Source: an uncultured bacterium (lineage in GTDB: Bacteria; Actinomycetota; Coriobacteriia; Coriobacteriales; Eggerthellaceae). Taken from it: a stretch of 64,000 bases of DNA. The stretch covers positions 1 through 64,000 of the forward strand of contig CALADF010000035.1 in the NCBI GenBank assembly GCA_937890835.1, read 5' to 3'. The position numbers and the translations under genes were made by a program. This document shows, in pieces, positions 1 through 7,657 of this stretch; within the stretch, counting starts at the first letter, position 1, and every line of letters begins with the position of its first letter. Under the pieces are notes generated by a model. That model saw only the letters and a program-made list of their open reading frames with translations, made no database searches and was not told where the DNA came from.

Positions 1-28
1 GCGTTCCGAGGCGCCGACGTGCCGGGCT

Positions 29-66
29 GGTTTTTTCGAAAAAGGAAAAACTTTTTCGAAAAAACC
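29..66. repeat. 16-bp perfect inverted repeat next to the tRNA-Ala promoter
   Basis: Two 16-bp arms (29-44 and 51-66) pair perfectly around a 6-nt A-rich loop. Each arm contains the self-complementary 12-mer TTTTTCGAAAAA, and the two centres lie 20 bp apart. The repeat ends 2 bp before the -35 box of the tRNA promoter. It is too AT-rich for a normal intrinsic terminator, so it could be an operator or the cruciform-forming end of a gene left of the window. Its function is not known. Confidence 0.6.
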
Positions 67-67
67 G

Positions 68-95
68 TTGACGCAAATGCCCGTTATGCTAATAT
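68..95 (+). promoter_or_regulatory. Sigma70-type promoter for tRNA-Ala
   Basis: TTGACG at 68-73 and TAATAT at 90-95 are separated by 16 bp, and the tRNA starts 17 bp after the -10 box. Both hexamers are close to consensus, as is usual for a stable RNA gene. Confidence 0.7.
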
Positions 96-112
96 ATTCC
101 TCGCACTTTTAC

Positions 113-188
113 GGGGCATTAGCTCAGCTGGGAGAGCGCATGGCTGGCAGCCATGAGGTCAGGGGTTCGATCCCCCTATGCTCCACCA
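113..188 (+). tRNA. tRNA-Ala (anticodon GGC)
   Basis: The cloverleaf folds fully. The acceptor stem is 113-119 with 178-184, with one G-U pair. The D arm GCTC/GAGC is present, the anticodon stem CATGG/CCATG encloses the loop CTGGCAG with anticodon GGC, and the T arm carries TTCGATC. Discriminator A and an encoded CCA end at 188. It has its own promoter and terminator, so it is a single-gene transcription unit. Confidence 0.97.
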
Positions 189-196
189 AACTCTCA

Positions 197-227
197 AAGG
201 CGGATCCATTCGGATCCGCCTTTTTCT
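197..227 (+). terminator. Intrinsic terminator of tRNA-Ala
   Basis: A 9-bp GC-rich stem, GGCGGATCC (199-207) with GGATCCGCC (212-220), has a 4-nt loop and is followed by TTTTTCTTT. It lies 9 bp after the tRNA. Confidence 0.9.
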
Positions 228-315
228 TTCTCGATTTCGTTAGACGTGGGAGCGTTTTTTTAATGCGTAAGACGCAGATTTCGCCGCCTTGCTGCGCAGT
301 CGCCCCGCCGGCGCC

Positions 316-735
316 TTACAGCTCGATGGGCACCCAGCTGCCGTCGATGTCGCACACCCACGCTTCGGCATCGGTGAAAGAGAAGAACGTGAGCGTCGGA
401 TCGTCGGGCCCGTCGTAGCATTCGCCGAGTCCGACGAGATGCTCGTAACCTGCGCGACGGATGTCGTCGTCGACCCGATCGTCCAAGTCGGCGCGCCCGC
501 GCAGGATGATCCAGCCCGAGCCCGGTTTCCATGCCGTCAGCTCGAACTTGGGGTTTCGCTCGAGCTCCCGGTAAACGTCTTTGGTGGTCGCGGTGCAGAA
601 CCAGATGCGCTCATCTTGCGCAGCGGCGAAGCTGAAGGGCCGCACATGGGGCTGGTCGTCCTCGACGGTGGCGAGGTACCACGCCGGGATGGAGGTGAGG
701 TAGTCGAGGATTTTCTCGATGGCCTGCTGTTTCAT
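316..735 (-). CDS. Pyridoxamine 5'-phosphate oxidase-like flavin-binding protein
   Basis: A 139-aa single-domain protein of the small split-barrel PNPOx-like family, which binds FMN or F420 and often has no known substrate. An N-terminal helix (residues 1-16) is followed by the pattern 'WYLATVEDDQPHVRPF', the usual first beta strands of this fold, and then by 'RIWFCTATTKDVYRELERNP', the segment that typically contacts FMN phosphate. The ATG at 735 has a good ribosome site (AAAGGA) upstream. It lies downstream of the ECF operon on the same strand with a 148-bp gap, so it is probably separate. Substrate not known; a role in flavin-dependent reduction fits the nearby riboflavin uptake genes only loosely. 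Confidence 0.85.
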   Translation of the reverse strand: MKQQAIEKILDYLTSIPAWYLATVEDDQPHVRPFSFAAAQDERIWFCTATTKDVYRELERNPKFELTAWKPGSGWIILRGRADLDDRVDDDIRRAGYEHLVGLGECYDGPDDPTLTFFSFTDAEAWVCDIDGSWVPIEL

Positions 736-883
736 GGTTGCTTCCTTTCTTCGTTGGTCGCTTTAAACGCAGCGGCGGACGTTTTGTCGAATGCGGCGGC
801 GGTGCTTTCATGCTGCTGCCGCGAGTTCCTTCAGCCGGAGATGAGGGGCGGGGCGGCCTCGGGGCCGCCGGGTCGTGTTCGGC

Positions 884-1696
884 TTAACCGAGCGCGATGT
901 TGAGCGTGAACGTGCAGGCGATGACGCATGCCAGCAAGGCGGCTGCCGCGGCATCGCGCCTTCCGAACGAGAGCGGCTCGAGCCTCGTGCGTCCCGCACC
1001 GCCGTGGTAGCAGCGTGCGTCCATGGCCAGGGCGAGGGTCTCTGCATGACGAAACGCGCTGGTGAAAAGGGGGACGAGCAGCGCGCCGATGGCTCCGATG
1101 CCGCCCGAGAGCGCGCCCGACCCAAACGACGCCCCGCGTGAGATTTGCGCGCGATGGATGATGCGCGCCTCGCTCGCGAACTGTGGGAGGAAGCGCAGGG
1201 CGATGCCCATCATCATGCCGAGCTCGTGGGCGGGCAGGCCGATCTTGGAGAGGGGGGACAGCAGCCGTTCGAACGCCTCGGTTATGTCGAGGATCGCCGT
1301 GGTGAGCGTGAGCAGCGTCGCTCCGGTCAGAAGCACGGTGAGCCTGCAAGCGGCGAGCAGCGCCGCGTTCACGCCGCGCTCGCTGATGGCGATGAACCCC
1401 CACGACACGTAAACCTCCCCGCCTTGGGTGAAGAACACGTTCAAGATGACGGCGATGGCGGCGATGATCATCAAGGGCGCCGTCGCCTTCGCGATGGTCT
1501 TCGGGGAGATGCGTGACGCGGCGCAGGCGGCGAGAACCAAAAGCGCGCTGAGGGCGATTCCCGCGTAGGTTTGGGAGCCGAACACCGCGACCACCAGCCC
1601 GATGACGGCGAGCAGCTTGGTGCGGGGATCGAGCTTGTGCATGAAGCTTCGGCCTGGTTGAAAGCGGCCGAACACCGCAGATTCGAGGTCGGCCAC
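884..1696 (-). CDS. ecfT: ECF transporter transmembrane component EcfT
   Basis: A 270-aa integral membrane protein that couples the two ATPases EcfA1/EcfA2 to substrate-binding S components in energy-coupling-factor vitamin transporters. Hydrophobic segments lie at roughly residues 25-60, 70-95, 105-130 and near the C terminus. The cytoplasmic part contains an 'ASRISPK' helix and the 'GIALRFLPQFASEARIIHRA' region, which carries the Ala-Arg-containing coupling helix of EcfT. The GTG at 1696 has GAGGAGG about 10 nt upstream inside the end of ecfA2; a TTG at 1702 overlapping the ecfA2 stop is an alternative. Translational coupling to ecfA2 is likely. Confidence 0.92.
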   Translation of the reverse strand: MADLESAVFGRFQPGRSFMHKLDPRTKLLAVIGLVVAVFGSQTYAGIALSALLVLAACAASRISPKTIAKATAPLMIIAAIAVILNVFFTQGGEVYVSWGFIAISERGVNAALLAACRLTVLLTGATLLTLTTAILDITEAFERLLSPLSKIGLPAHELGMMMGIALRFLPQFASEARIIHRAQISRGASFGSGALSGGIGAIGALLVPLFTSAFRHAETLALAMDARCYHGGAGRTRLEPLSFGRRDAAAAALLACVIACTFTLNIALG

Positions 1697-1698
1697 GA

Positions 1699-2562
1699 TC
1701 AACGCACCTCCTCGTGCGCCATCGTCACGCGGTAGCAGCGTGCGATGTCCTGAGCGAGCGTATCCGCCGTGTAAAGGCCGCGGGGCAGGATCGCGCCGCG
1801 GGCGCGCAGGCGCGATGCGAGCTTTTGGGCCGGCGGCACGTCGAGGCCGATGTCGCGCAGCTCGTCCTCGTGGGAGAACACCTCGGCGGGCGAGCCTTGC
1901 ATGAAGACGGAGCCCTCGGACATCACGACGATGCGGTCGCATCGTTTCGCCAGGTCGCTCATCGAGTGGGAGACCATCACGACCGTGAGACCCTCGTCGT
2001 GAAGCGACGATATGAGATCGAGCAGCTCTTCGCGTCCTTGCGGATCGAGCCCCGCCGCAGGCTCGTCCATGACGATGACCTCGGGATTCATGGCGAGCAC
2101 GCCCGCGAAGGCGACGCGGCGCTGCTGTCCGCCCGAAAGCTCGAAGGGGCTTGCGTCTCGAACGCTCGCGGGGTCGAGTCCCGCGCAGGCGAGCGCTCGG
2201 TCGACGCGCGCGTCGATCTCGTCGGCACCGACTCCGAGGTTTCGCGGCCCGAAGGCGACGTCTTCGGCGACGGTGGCGGCGAACAGCTGGTGCTCGGGGT
2301 ACTGGAACACCACGCCGATGCGCCCGCGCACCTTGGCCTGCGCCTTCCTGTCGGCAAGGTTGACGCCACAGGCGACGATGCGGCCGGCGGTGGGATGCAG
2401 GATGCCGTTCATGTGCTGGACGAGCGTGCTCTTCCCGCTGCCGGTGTGTCCCGCGATGCCGAGGAACTCCCCGTCATGCACGGTGAGGTTCACGTCGTCG
2501 AGGACGAGCCTTCCGCCTGCGCCCTCGTAGGAGAAGCTTACGCCCTCGAAAGCAATCGACAT
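1699..2562 (-). CDS. ecfA2: ECF transporter ATPase EcfA2 (CbiO-type)
   Basis: A 287-aa ABC ATPase, one half of the asymmetric EcfA1A2 motor that drives vitamin import. Walker A GHTGSGKST is at residues 38-46, followed by the Q-loop in 'FQYPEHQLFA', which is characteristic of EcfA2, the signature 'ELSGGQQRRVAFAG', Walker B 'VIVMDEPAAGLDP' and the H-loop His in 'MVSHSMSD'. The start at 2562 overlaps the end of ecfA1 by 25 bp with GAGGAGG upstream, so the two ATPases are translated together. Its length matches the family. Confidence 0.95.
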   Translation of the reverse strand: MSIAFEGVSFSYEGAGGRLVLDDVNLTVHDGEFLGIAGHTGSGKSTLVQHMNGILHPTAGRIVACGVNLADRKAQAKVRGRIGVVFQYPEHQLFAATVAEDVAFGPRNLGVGADEIDARVDRALACAGLDPASVRDASPFELSGGQQRRVAFAGVLAMNPEVIVMDEPAAGLDPQGREELLDLISSLHDEGLTVVMVSHSMSDLAKRCDRIVVMSEGSVFMQGSPAEVFSHEDELRDIGLDVPPAQKLASRLRARGAILPRGLYTADTLAQDIARCYRVTMAHEEVR

Positions 2563-3359
2563 AGTTCCTCCTCAAGCTCATCTGCGGAAACGGTTGCGGA
2601 GACGGGGACGCCGAGCTGTCGGAGCCTGCAAGCCAGCTCGCTTGCGAACGGCATCTCGAGGCTGAGCTTCATGAGCTCGTCGGCCCGGGTGAGGATATCC
2701 TCCGGCGTCCCGTCGAGGGCGATCTCGCCCCGGTCGATGACGACGACCCGGTCGGCGCGCGCCGCCTCGTCCATGAAGTGCGTGATCATGACCACGGTCA
2801 TCCCGCGCACGCGAAGCTTCTCGCATATGCTCATCACGGCTTCTCTGCCGGCGGGGTCGAGCATCGCGGTCGCCTCGTCCAGGATGAGGATATCCGGATC
2901 CATGGCCAGCACGCCCGCGATGGCGACGCGCTGCTTCTGGCCCCCCGACAACGTTGCGGTCTCGCGCTTCTCGCAACCAGCCAGCCCAACGGCGGCCAGC
3001 GACCTCGTCACCACCTCGCGCAGATTCTCCTGCTCCACGCCGAGATTCTCGGGGCCGAACGCGACGTCGTTCTCGATGACGCTCGATACGATCTGATCGT
3101 CGGGGTTCTGGAACACCAGCCCGGCGCTGCTGCGCACGAGGTAGGTGACGGCGGGGTCGGAGGTGTCCTCGCCCATCACGCGAACGCGTCCCTCATCGGG
3201 GGTGAGCAGGGCGTCTGCAAGCTTGGCGATGGTCGATTTTCCCGAGCCGTTGCCGCCGAGGATGCAGACGAACTCTCCTCGTCTGATGCGCAGGTTCACC
3301 CCGTCGATGACGAAGGTCTCGCCGTCGTAGGTGAACCTGACGTTTTCGAATTCGATCAT
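2538..3359 (-). CDS. ecfA1: ECF transporter ATPase EcfA1
   Basis: A 273-aa ABC ATPase and partner of EcfA2. Walker A GGNGSGKST is at residues 35-43; the Q-loop is 'FQNPDDQIV', the usual EcfA1 form; the signature is 'LSGGQKQRVAIAG', Walker B is 'ILILDEATAMLDP' and the H-loop His is in 'MITHFMDEA'. It starts 42 bp after the ribU stop on the same strand and overlaps ecfA2 by 25 bp. The four genes ribU-ecfA1-ecfA2-ecfT therefore look like one transcript under the FMN riboswitch, although the module can also serve S components encoded elsewhere, such as BioY at 17.2 kb. Confidence 0.95.
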   Translation of the reverse strand: MIEFENVRFTYDGETFVIDGVNLRIRRGEFVCILGGNGSGKSTIAKLADALLTPDEGRVRVMGEDTSDPAVTYLVRSSAGLVFQNPDDQIVSSVIENDVAFGPENLGVEQENLREVVTRSLAAVGLAGCEKRETATLSGGQKQRVAIAGVLAMDPDILILDEATAMLDPAGREAVMSICEKLRVRGMTVVMITHFMDEAARADRVVVIDRGEIALDGTPEDILTRADELMKLSLEMPFASELACRLRQLGVPVSATVSADELEEELCRLLSRA

Positions 3360-3401
3360 GGAATGCTCCGTTAAGGTCGGCCTCTGTGCGCGAAGGATGC
3401 G

Positions 3402-3983
3402 TTAGCGCCCGCGAACCTGCTTCTTCTTGGGGGTGATCAGGTTGGAGATGCTCTTGTAGACGATGAGCGTGAGGGCGCTGTTGATGAGCGCCTTCACGAT
3501 GTTGAAGGGCACGAGGATGGGCACGATCATGCCGATGACCGCTTCGACGGGCGTGCTCAGGTAGATGGGCGTGATCGCGATGTTGCCCGCGATCGCCATC
3601 GCGATGGAGCACACGATGCCGGCGGCAAGGCCGAGGACGGCGCCTTTCATCGTGTGCATCTTGCGGTAGACGAGCGCTGCGGGCAGCACGTATCCTGCGA
3701 CGACGAGGATGTTCATGAGCGCACCCCAGTAGTCGGCCATGATGATGCCGTGGATGATGGCTCCCAGGATGCCGCAGGCCAGGCCCGCTGCCGGCCCGTA
3801 GGCGAATCCGCACACCATGGCGGGCATGATGGAGGCGTCGAACTTGAGGAAGGGCGCGGCGGGCAGAAGCGGGAACTCGATGAACGATAGCAGCACGCCG
3901 ATGGCGCAGAGAAGCGACATCGCGGTGAGCTGGCGGGTGTCCCAACGGTTGGTGTTTTGGATGCTACGTGCTTGCGCGGACAT
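3402..3983 (-). CDS. ribU: Riboflavin ECF transporter S component RibU
   Basis: A 193-aa membrane protein that binds riboflavin and hands it to the EcfA1A2T module. About six hydrophobic helices follow a short polar N terminus. The segment 'PFLKFDASIMPAMVCGFAYGP' (about residues 46-66) corresponds to the conserved FLKFD.S..PA motif of RibU. The ATG at 3983 has AAAGGGG 5 nt upstream. A longer open frame continues upstream through the riboswitch terminator, so a more distal start is rejected. An FMN aptamer and attenuator lie directly upstream, which strongly supports riboflavin as substrate. Confidence 0.93.
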   Translation of the reverse strand: MSAQARSIQNTNRWDTRQLTAMSLLCAIGVLLSFIEFPLLPAAPFLKFDASIMPAMVCGFAYGPAAGLACGILGAIIHGIIMADYWGALMNILVVAGYVLPAALVYRKMHTMKGAVLGLAAGIVCSIAMAIAGNIAITPIYLSTPVEAVIGMIVPILVPFNIVKALINSALTLIVYKSISNLITPKKKQVRGR

Positions 3984-4032
3984 GGCAAACCCCTTTCTTC
4001 GGCCTTGTTCATCGGGGTTTGCCTCCGGCCGG

Positions 4033-4074
4033 AAAAGAAAACAAGCCCGCATGAATTCCTTCACTGCAGGCTCG
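4033..4074 (-). terminator. Attenuator terminator of the FMN riboswitch
   Basis: On the minus strand a 10-bp stem, CGAGCCTGCA with TGCGGGCTTG (two wobble pairs), is followed by TTTTCTTTT. It lies between the aptamer and the ribU start. This is the layout of a transcriptional OFF switch in which FMN binding allows the terminator to form. Confidence 0.8.
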
Positions 4075-4128
4075 TGTAGGTTCGACGTCACGGCACCGCG
4101 CAACGCGATGCTGCAAAGCACGAATCTC

Positions 4129-4293
4129 TGCCTCTTCCATCCGGACTGTGACCGTTGGTTTCGGATTCTCACCGAATCGGCCCCGCCTGCCCGCTTGCGT
4201 TCGCGCGCGGACCTGCAGGGCTCGCGGACTTGCGCCGTCGCGTTTGGCGAACGCGCTTACCGCCAGTGGGGATTTCCACCCCGCCCTGAAACA
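4129..4293 (-). promoter_or_regulatory. FMN riboswitch (RFN element) upstream of ribU
   Basis: The minus strand reads through the conserved RFN blocks in order: TTTCAGGGCGGGGTGGAAAT, then CCCCACTGGCGGTAA, then a variable hairpin, AGTCCGCGAGCC, a second variable hairpin, GATTCGGTGAGAATCCGAA, ACCAACGGTCACAGTCCGGA and TGGAAGAG. All peripheral stems close. This aptamer senses FMN and controls riboflavin synthesis or uptake genes; here it precedes ribU and the ECF module. Confidence 0.96.
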
Positions 4294-4308
4294 GAATTCA
4301 CGGCTCGC

Positions 4309-4337
4309 ATTGTAGGCGTAACGCATGCATCGCGCAA
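4309..4337 (-). promoter_or_regulatory. Promoter of the riboswitch-ribU-ecf operon
   Basis: On the minus strand TTGCGC (4337-4332) and TACAAT (4314-4309) are separated by exactly 17 bp. Transcription would begin a few bases before the first riboswitch stem. Confidence 0.6.
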
Positions 4338-4674
4338 GGAGGGGACATCGCAAGAACATGGTGAACTTGCCTTTCGGCCGTCGTCTCCCAGGTGCGGCGT
4401 CTCTTCCCGACGTGGTTTTCGCCTGTGGGCGCGTGCGCGCGTGCCCACAGGCACGCGACGACGGCGCGGCGTTTCTCGATGATTTCGCCTCGATCGCACA
4501 TGCGTGCCCGAAGGTGCTCCTGCGTGTCGTATTGATGTGCCGATTCGGTGTTTCACTTAAGCGCATCGGGCGCAATGGTAAACTATCGACTGTTTATCAA
4601 TTTGGCACAGGGCTAGCGCAATTCCGCTCTCGCGGGATCGCGTGAGGCCCGTTTACGACGAAAAGGTGTGTATC
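4338..4674. other. Intergenic region between riboswitch promoter and hpt
   Basis: No convincing gene. A 13-bp hairpin (4420-4432 with 4439-4451, one G-U pair) has no T-tract on either strand. The hpt promoter is probably near 4570-4620, but no clear pair of hexamers was found. Short frames here on both strands look like chance. Confidence 0.5.
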
Positions 4675-5223
4675 GTGCACGAAGACGTCTCTCGAATTTT
4701 GTTCTCTGAGCAGGACCTCTCCAACCGTGTTGCCGAGATGGGCGCCGCCATCACGCGCGATTACGCCGATGCGACGCGCGAGGAAGGTCTGATTCTCATC
4801 TCCGTGCTGCGCGGTGCGGCCATCTTCATGGCCGATCTCGCCCGCGAGATCAAGCTTCCTCTTGAGATGGACTACATGGCCATCTCCTCGTACGGCAGCG
4901 GCGTGAAGAGCTCCGGCGTGGTGAACATCTTGAAGGACCTCTCCTCCTCGATCGAGGGACGCCATGTCCTCATTGCCGAGGACATCCTCGACTCGGGGCT
5001 CACGCTCACGTATCTGATGAAGAACCTGCAATCGCGCAATCCCGCCTCGTTGGAGGTGGCGACGCTTCTTCGCAAGAAAACGCCTGACCAAGCCGACGTC
5101 AAGTGCCGCTACGTCGGTTTCGAATGCCCCGATGAGTTCATCGTGGGCTATGGGCTCGACTACGCCGAGCGGTACCGCAACCTTCCCTACATCGGCGTGC
5201 TCAAGCCCGAGCTGTATCAGTAA
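4675..5223 (+). CDS. hpt: Hypoxanthine phosphoribosyltransferase
   Basis: A 182-aa cytosolic enzyme that salvages hypoxanthine or guanine with PRPP to make IMP or GMP. Diagnostic motifs are 'ISVLRGAAIFMADL', the SYG segment 'MAISSYGSGVKSSG', the PRPP-binding 'VLIAEDILDSGLTLTYL', and 'VGFECPDEFIVGYGLDYAERYRNLPYIGVL' near the C terminus. The GTG at 4675 is preferred because AAAAGG lies 8 nt upstream and the length matches Firmicute enzymes; a GTG at 4642 would add 11 residues without a ribosome site. ftsH follows after 12 bp, an order seen in many Gram-positive bacteria. Confidence 0.95.
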   Translation: MHEDVSRILFSEQDLSNRVAEMGAAITRDYADATREEGLILISVLRGAAIFMADLAREIKLPLEMDYMAISSYGSGVKSSGVVNILKDLSSSIEGRHVLIAEDILDSGLTLTYLMKNLQSRNPASLEVATLLRKKTPDQADVKCRYVGFECPDEFIVGYGLDYAERYRNLPYIGVLKPELYQ

Positions 5224-5235
5224 AGGTAAGAATTC

Positions 5236-7518
5236 ATGGCAGATAAAGACAAGAAACCCCAATCGCCTCAGTCCAACTCGCGCACGACGATCATAGCCGT
5301 GGTTCTGGCCTGCCTCGTGATGTTTTTCGTGGGCAGCCAGTTTCTCAACATGGGCTCGGCCGATGGTAAGCCCACCGACAGCCTGCTCACGTCCGAGTTC
5401 ACGCAGGCGGTCGAGCAGGAGCGCGTGACCAAGGTGGTTTACGCGGCGGGCGACTATTCCGTGTCGGGCACGTACTATCCGGCGGCCACCGCGGGCGCCG
5501 ATGCGGCCGACGCCTTCAACAGCGCGTTCGACGCGATGAACGCCCGCATGGCGACGCTCAAGGACGCGCGCACCGGCGACAAGCTCACCGGCGTCTCCAC
5601 GTCCGATCTCGAGCCCGCCACGCTCGGCTCCGAGCATAACTTCACCTCGACCTACGTGGGCTCCGACGCGCTCGGCGAGCTGATGGCCGCGCATCCGAGC
5701 ATCCAGTACCAGGTGAAGCTGCCCAGCCCGTTCATGAGCATCCTCACGTCGCTGCTTCCCATCCTGATCATCGGCGCTTTGCTGTTCTTCTTTTTCTCGC
5801 AGATGCAAAAGGCCAACAACCAGCAGATGGGCTTTGGCAAGAACAAGGCCAAGGTGGCGCTCGAGGAGCGCCCGGACGTGACATTCGCCGACGTTGCCGG
5901 CGTCGACGAGGCCGTCGAGGAGATGCAGGAGATCAAGGACTTCCTCGCGAACCCCGCCAAGTACCAGGCGATGGGCGCGAAGATCCCGCGTGGCTGCCTT
6001 CTGGTGGGCCCTCCGGGCACGGGCAAGACGCTTTTGGCGAAGGCAGTCGCGGGCGAGGCCGGCGTTCCGTTCTTCAGCATTTCCGGTTCCGACTTCGTCG
6101 AGATGTTCGTCGGCGTGGGCGCCTCGCGCGTTCGCGACCTGTTCAAGGACGCGAAGGAGGCGGCTCCCTCGATCATCTTCATCGACGAGATCGATGCGGT
6201 CGGCCGTCAGCGTGGCGCGGGCCTCGGCGGCGGTCATGACGAACGCGAGCAGACGCTCAACCAGCTGCTCGTCGAGATGGACGGTTTCGAGGGGAGCGAC
6301 TCGGTCGTGCTCATCGCGGCGACCAACCGCGCCGACGTTCTCGATCCCGCGCTGTTGCGCCCTGGTCGTTTCGACCGCCAGATCGTGGTGGACACCCCCG
6401 ATGTGAAGGGCCGCAAGCGCATTTTGGAGGTGCATTCGAAGGGCAAGCCCATCGGCAGCGACGTCGATCTCGACAGCATCGCCAAGATCACGCCCGGCTT
6501 CACCGGCGCCGACCTTGCCAACCTCATGAACGAGTCGGCGCTCCTCACCGCGCGCCGCGGCAAGAAGATCATCACCATGCGCGAGGTGAGCGAGTCCATG
6601 GAGCGCGTCATCGCCGGCCCGGAGCGCAAGGGTCGCGTGATGAACGACAAGGTCAAGCGCACTATCGCCTACCACGAGAGCGGCCACGCCCTGGTGGGCC
6701 ACCTTCTCGAGCATGCCGATCCGGTGCATAAGATCTCGATTATCTCGCGCGGGCGCGCGCTCGGCTACACGTTGTCCATCCCCGACGAGGACAAGGTGCT
6801 GAACTCGCTTTCCGAGATGAAGGCCGAGCTGGCGGTGTTCATGGGCGGTCGCGTCGCCGAGGAGATCTTCTGCGAGGACATCACCACGGGCGCGTCGAAC
6901 GATCTCGAGCGTGCTTCGAAGATGGCTCGCGCCATCGTCACCCAGTACGGCATGAGCCCGCTGGGCACCCAGGTGTTCGGCCAGCCCAACCACGAGGTGT
7001 TCCTCGGTCGCGATTACGGCAACACGCAGGATTACTCCGAGGAGACGGCTCGTCGCATCGACGAGGAAGTCGCGCGCATCATGAAGGAGGCGCATGACCT
7101 GGCCCATGAGATCCTCGGAGCTCACAAGGAGCAGATGGATCTCATGGCGAAGGTGCTGCTCGAGCGCGAGACGGTCGAGGGCGAGGCATGTCAGGCGTTG
7201 CTCGACGGGAAGTGGGACGAGTACCTGCTGCGGGAGGGCGACATCATCGCCGCCAAGGAACGCGAGGAGGCCGAGGCTCGCGCCGCCGACGAGCGCAAGC
7301 TCGCTGCGGAAGCTGCCGCGCAGCCGGCGGGTGCGCTCGGAGATGCGAATGCCGACAACCCCTATGCGAATCCCTACGGCGTGTCGGGCTACGCGCAGAC
7401 GTACGGTTCGGGCGCCCAGCCCGCCAAGCCGGTCGAGCCGACCCCCGCTTCCGGCGATGCGGCATCCGCCGACCAGACCGATACGTCCCATGAGGATAAC
7501 TCCGCCGACGGCAAGTAA
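5236..7518 (+). CDS. ftsH: ATP-dependent zinc metalloprotease FtsH
   Basis: A 760-aa membrane-anchored AAA+ protease that degrades misassembled membrane proteins and regulatory substrates. There is a TM helix near residues 20-40, an extracytoplasmic region to about 165, a second TM near 168-190, then the AAA module with Walker A GPPGTGKT (258-265), Walker B 'SIIFIDEIDAVGRQRG' and the SRH arginines. The zinc site HESGH is at 480-484. The last 90 residues or so are an Ala/Pro/Asp-rich tail longer than in E. coli FtsH. It follows hpt by 12 bp and ends before a strong terminator. Confidence 0.97.
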   Translation: MADKDKKPQSPQSNSRTTIIAVVLACLVMFFVGSQFLNMGSADGKPTDSLLTSEFTQAVEQERVTKVVYAAGDYSVSGTYYPAATAGADAADAFNSAFDAMNARMATLKDARTGDKLTGVSTSDLEPATLGSEHNFTSTYVGSDALGELMAAHPSIQYQVKLPSPFMSILTSLLPILIIGALLFFFFSQMQKANNQQMGFGKNKAKVALEERPDVTFADVAGVDEAVEEMQEIKDFLANPAKYQAMGAKIPRGCLLVGPPGTGKTLLAKAVAGEAGVPFFSISGSDFVEMFVGVGASRVRDLFKDAKEAAPSIIFIDEIDAVGRQRGAGLGGGHDEREQTLNQLLVEMDGFEGSDSVVLIAATNRADVLDPALLRPGRFDRQIVVDTPDVKGRKRILEVHSKGKPIGSDVDLDSIAKITPGFTGADLANLMNESALLTARRGKKIITMREVSESMERVIAGPERKGRVMNDKVKRTIAYHESGHALVGHLLEHADPVHKISIISRGRALGYTLSIPDEDKVLNSLSEMKAELAVFMGGRVAEEIFCEDITTGASNDLERASKMARAIVTQYGMSPLGTQVFGQPNHEVFLGRDYGNTQDYSEETARRIDEEVARIMKEAHDLAHEILGAHKEQMDLMAKVLLERETVEGEACQALLDGKWDEYLLREGDIIAAKEREEAEARAADERKLAAEAAAQPAGALGDANADNPYANPYGVSGYAQTYGSGAQPAKPVEPTPASGDAASADQTDTSHEDNSADGK

Positions 7519-7563
7519 GCTTGATCTGCTCGCTTTGGTATGCTGATCGCATCCGAAGCTCGT

Positions 7564-7600
7564 GCGCCCGGATCTCGTTGATCCGGGCGCGTTTTATTTC
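7564..7600 (+). terminator. Intrinsic terminator after ftsH
   Basis: A perfect 11-bp stem, GCGCCCGGATC (7564-7574) with GATCCGGGCGC (7580-7590), has a 5-nt loop and is followed by GTTTTATTT. It separates hpt-ftsH from folP-folK. Confidence 0.93.
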
Positions 7601-7657
7601 GCGAGAGCACGCGCGTTGCCTGCAGGCGGCGTGAACAACTGATGAGGAGCGACAATC

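Noticed and set aside
3984..4172. An N-terminal extension of RibU through the attenuator.
   Set aside because: It would place coding sequence over the terminator stem of the riboswitch and adds residues not found in RibU proteins.
4597..7491. A 964-aa open frame on the minus strand opposite ftsH.
   Set aside because: It is a composition-driven shadow of the codon bias of ftsH and hpt; it is rich in His, Arg, Leu and Gly with no domain, and it lies entirely over well-recognised genes.
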